This document shows, in pieces, positions 6,176-6,438 of a stretch of DNA of 6,438 bases. The first letter of the stretch is position 1. Each line of letters opens with the position of its first letter. The stretch comes from Synechococcales cyanobacterium 340R_concoct_173_sub (GTDB lineage Bacteria > Cyanobacteriota > Cyanobacteriia > Leptolyngbyales > Leptolyngbyaceae): the NCBI GenBank assembly GCA_025354065.1, contig JANXNM010000642.1, positions 1-6,438 of the forward strand, read 5' to 3'. The notes beneath the pieces were generated by a model. The model saw only the letters and a list, made by a program, of their open reading frames with translations, was not told the DNA's origin and did not search any database. The translations under genes were made by a program, and so were the position numbers.

Positions 6176-6438
6176 AACTTAACGTGAGTTCGGGTTAAGC
6201 AGAAGCCAGTAAATTCTTCTCCATAGCGATTCCTGGCTTCTTGACCTGATGGCAATAAGCAATCAATCCGCAGAAAATATTGACAAAGCAGTTGACTGGA
6301 GAGCGATGCCGAGAATGCTCAATTTGGGAAATATTTTTCAATTGGTCAATTACCGTCTCAACAATCGCTCGTTTTCGCAACATTAATCGGTCGTAAAGGG
6401 GCATCAAACGCTGTTTCATATTGCGTTTAAGTTTAGTA
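6176..6438 (-). mobile_element. IS982-family insertion sequence, one end within the window
   Basis: The element must end between the transposase stop (6195) and the start of the nuclease-like gene (6120). The stretch TTAACTTAACGTGAGTTCGGG just outside the stop resembles the terminal repeat of cyanobacterial IS982 elements as I recall them, so I place the end at about 6176-6182. The other terminal repeat and the target duplication are outside the window, so the border is approximate. Confidence 0.6.
6195..6438 (-). CDS. IS982-family transposase, C-terminal part (continues beyond the window)
   Basis: The frame is open to the window edge, adding TKLKRN before the internal Met at 6417-6419, so that Met is not the true start; about 80 residues are visible. 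[19 protein letters not shown] followed by [19 protein letters not shown] and then GLIAYCHQ is the hallmark C-terminus of IS982-type DDE transposases; the Glu in AIVETV is the expected third catalytic residue. The stop is TAA (6195-6197). Nothing in the visible part is broken, but the N-terminal two thirds and the other end of the element are outside the window, so activity cannot be judged. Confidence 0.92.
   Translation of the reverse strand, partial: TKLKRNMKQRLMPLYDRLMLRKRAIVETVIDQLKNISQIEHSRHRSPVNCFVNIFCGLIAYCHQVKKPGIAMEKNLLASA

Noticed and set aside
1..6438. tRNA, rRNA or CRISPR loci
   Set aside because: I saw no cloverleaf, ribosomal RNA or repeat-spacer structure on either strand.

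Overview
The window is a piece of a cyanobacterial chromosome. The evidence is the psaA-psaB pair encoding the photosystem I core, four perfect HIP1 octamers (GCGATCGC) with many more partial CGATCG sites, and accessory gene families common in cyanobacteria. The mix of a FAS1 protein, a DUF6745-like protein and an IS982-type element suggests a filamentous or Leptolyngbya-like lineage, but the sequence alone does not settle the genus.

Layout from left to right. The last codons of psaA (1-71, +) are followed 23 bp later by a complete psaB (95-2296, +), which ends at a strong intrinsic terminator (2323-2348). Next comes a membrane-anchored, HEAT-repeat-like protein (2427-3170, +), transcribed independently of psaB. 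Convergent with it, 30 bp away, is a 229-residue DUF6745-like protein (3201-3890, -) that stops just after the family's CDRP...FSDG core and so looks C-terminally truncated. An AT-rich 441-bp gap (3891-4331) holds no supported gene and one short dispersed-repeat-like motif. A secreted FAS1 (fasciclin) protein (4332-5111, +) follows, with an in-frame 15-bp tandem repeat encoding GRDNM and its own terminator (5239-5272). After another gap of 382 bp comes a leftward gene for a probable PD-(D/E)XK nuclease-fold protein (5494-6120, -; GTG start). The window ends inside an IS982-family transposase gene (6195-6438, -) whose start lies outside.

PsaA and PsaB form the photosystem I heterodimer that carries P700, the inner antenna and the FX cluster. 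The other genes show no pathway link to photosystem I or to each other: they look like an accessory stretch behind a conserved photosynthesis locus, with signs of rearrangement (truncated DUF6745 gene, coding minisatellite, insertion sequence beside the nuclease-like gene). I did not find a convincing new multi-gene system. The leads most worth following are the PsaB substitution next to the P700 ligand, the anchored HEAT protein behind psaB, the GRDNM repeat in the FAS1 protein, and the nuclease-like protein with an insertion sequence immediately upstream.
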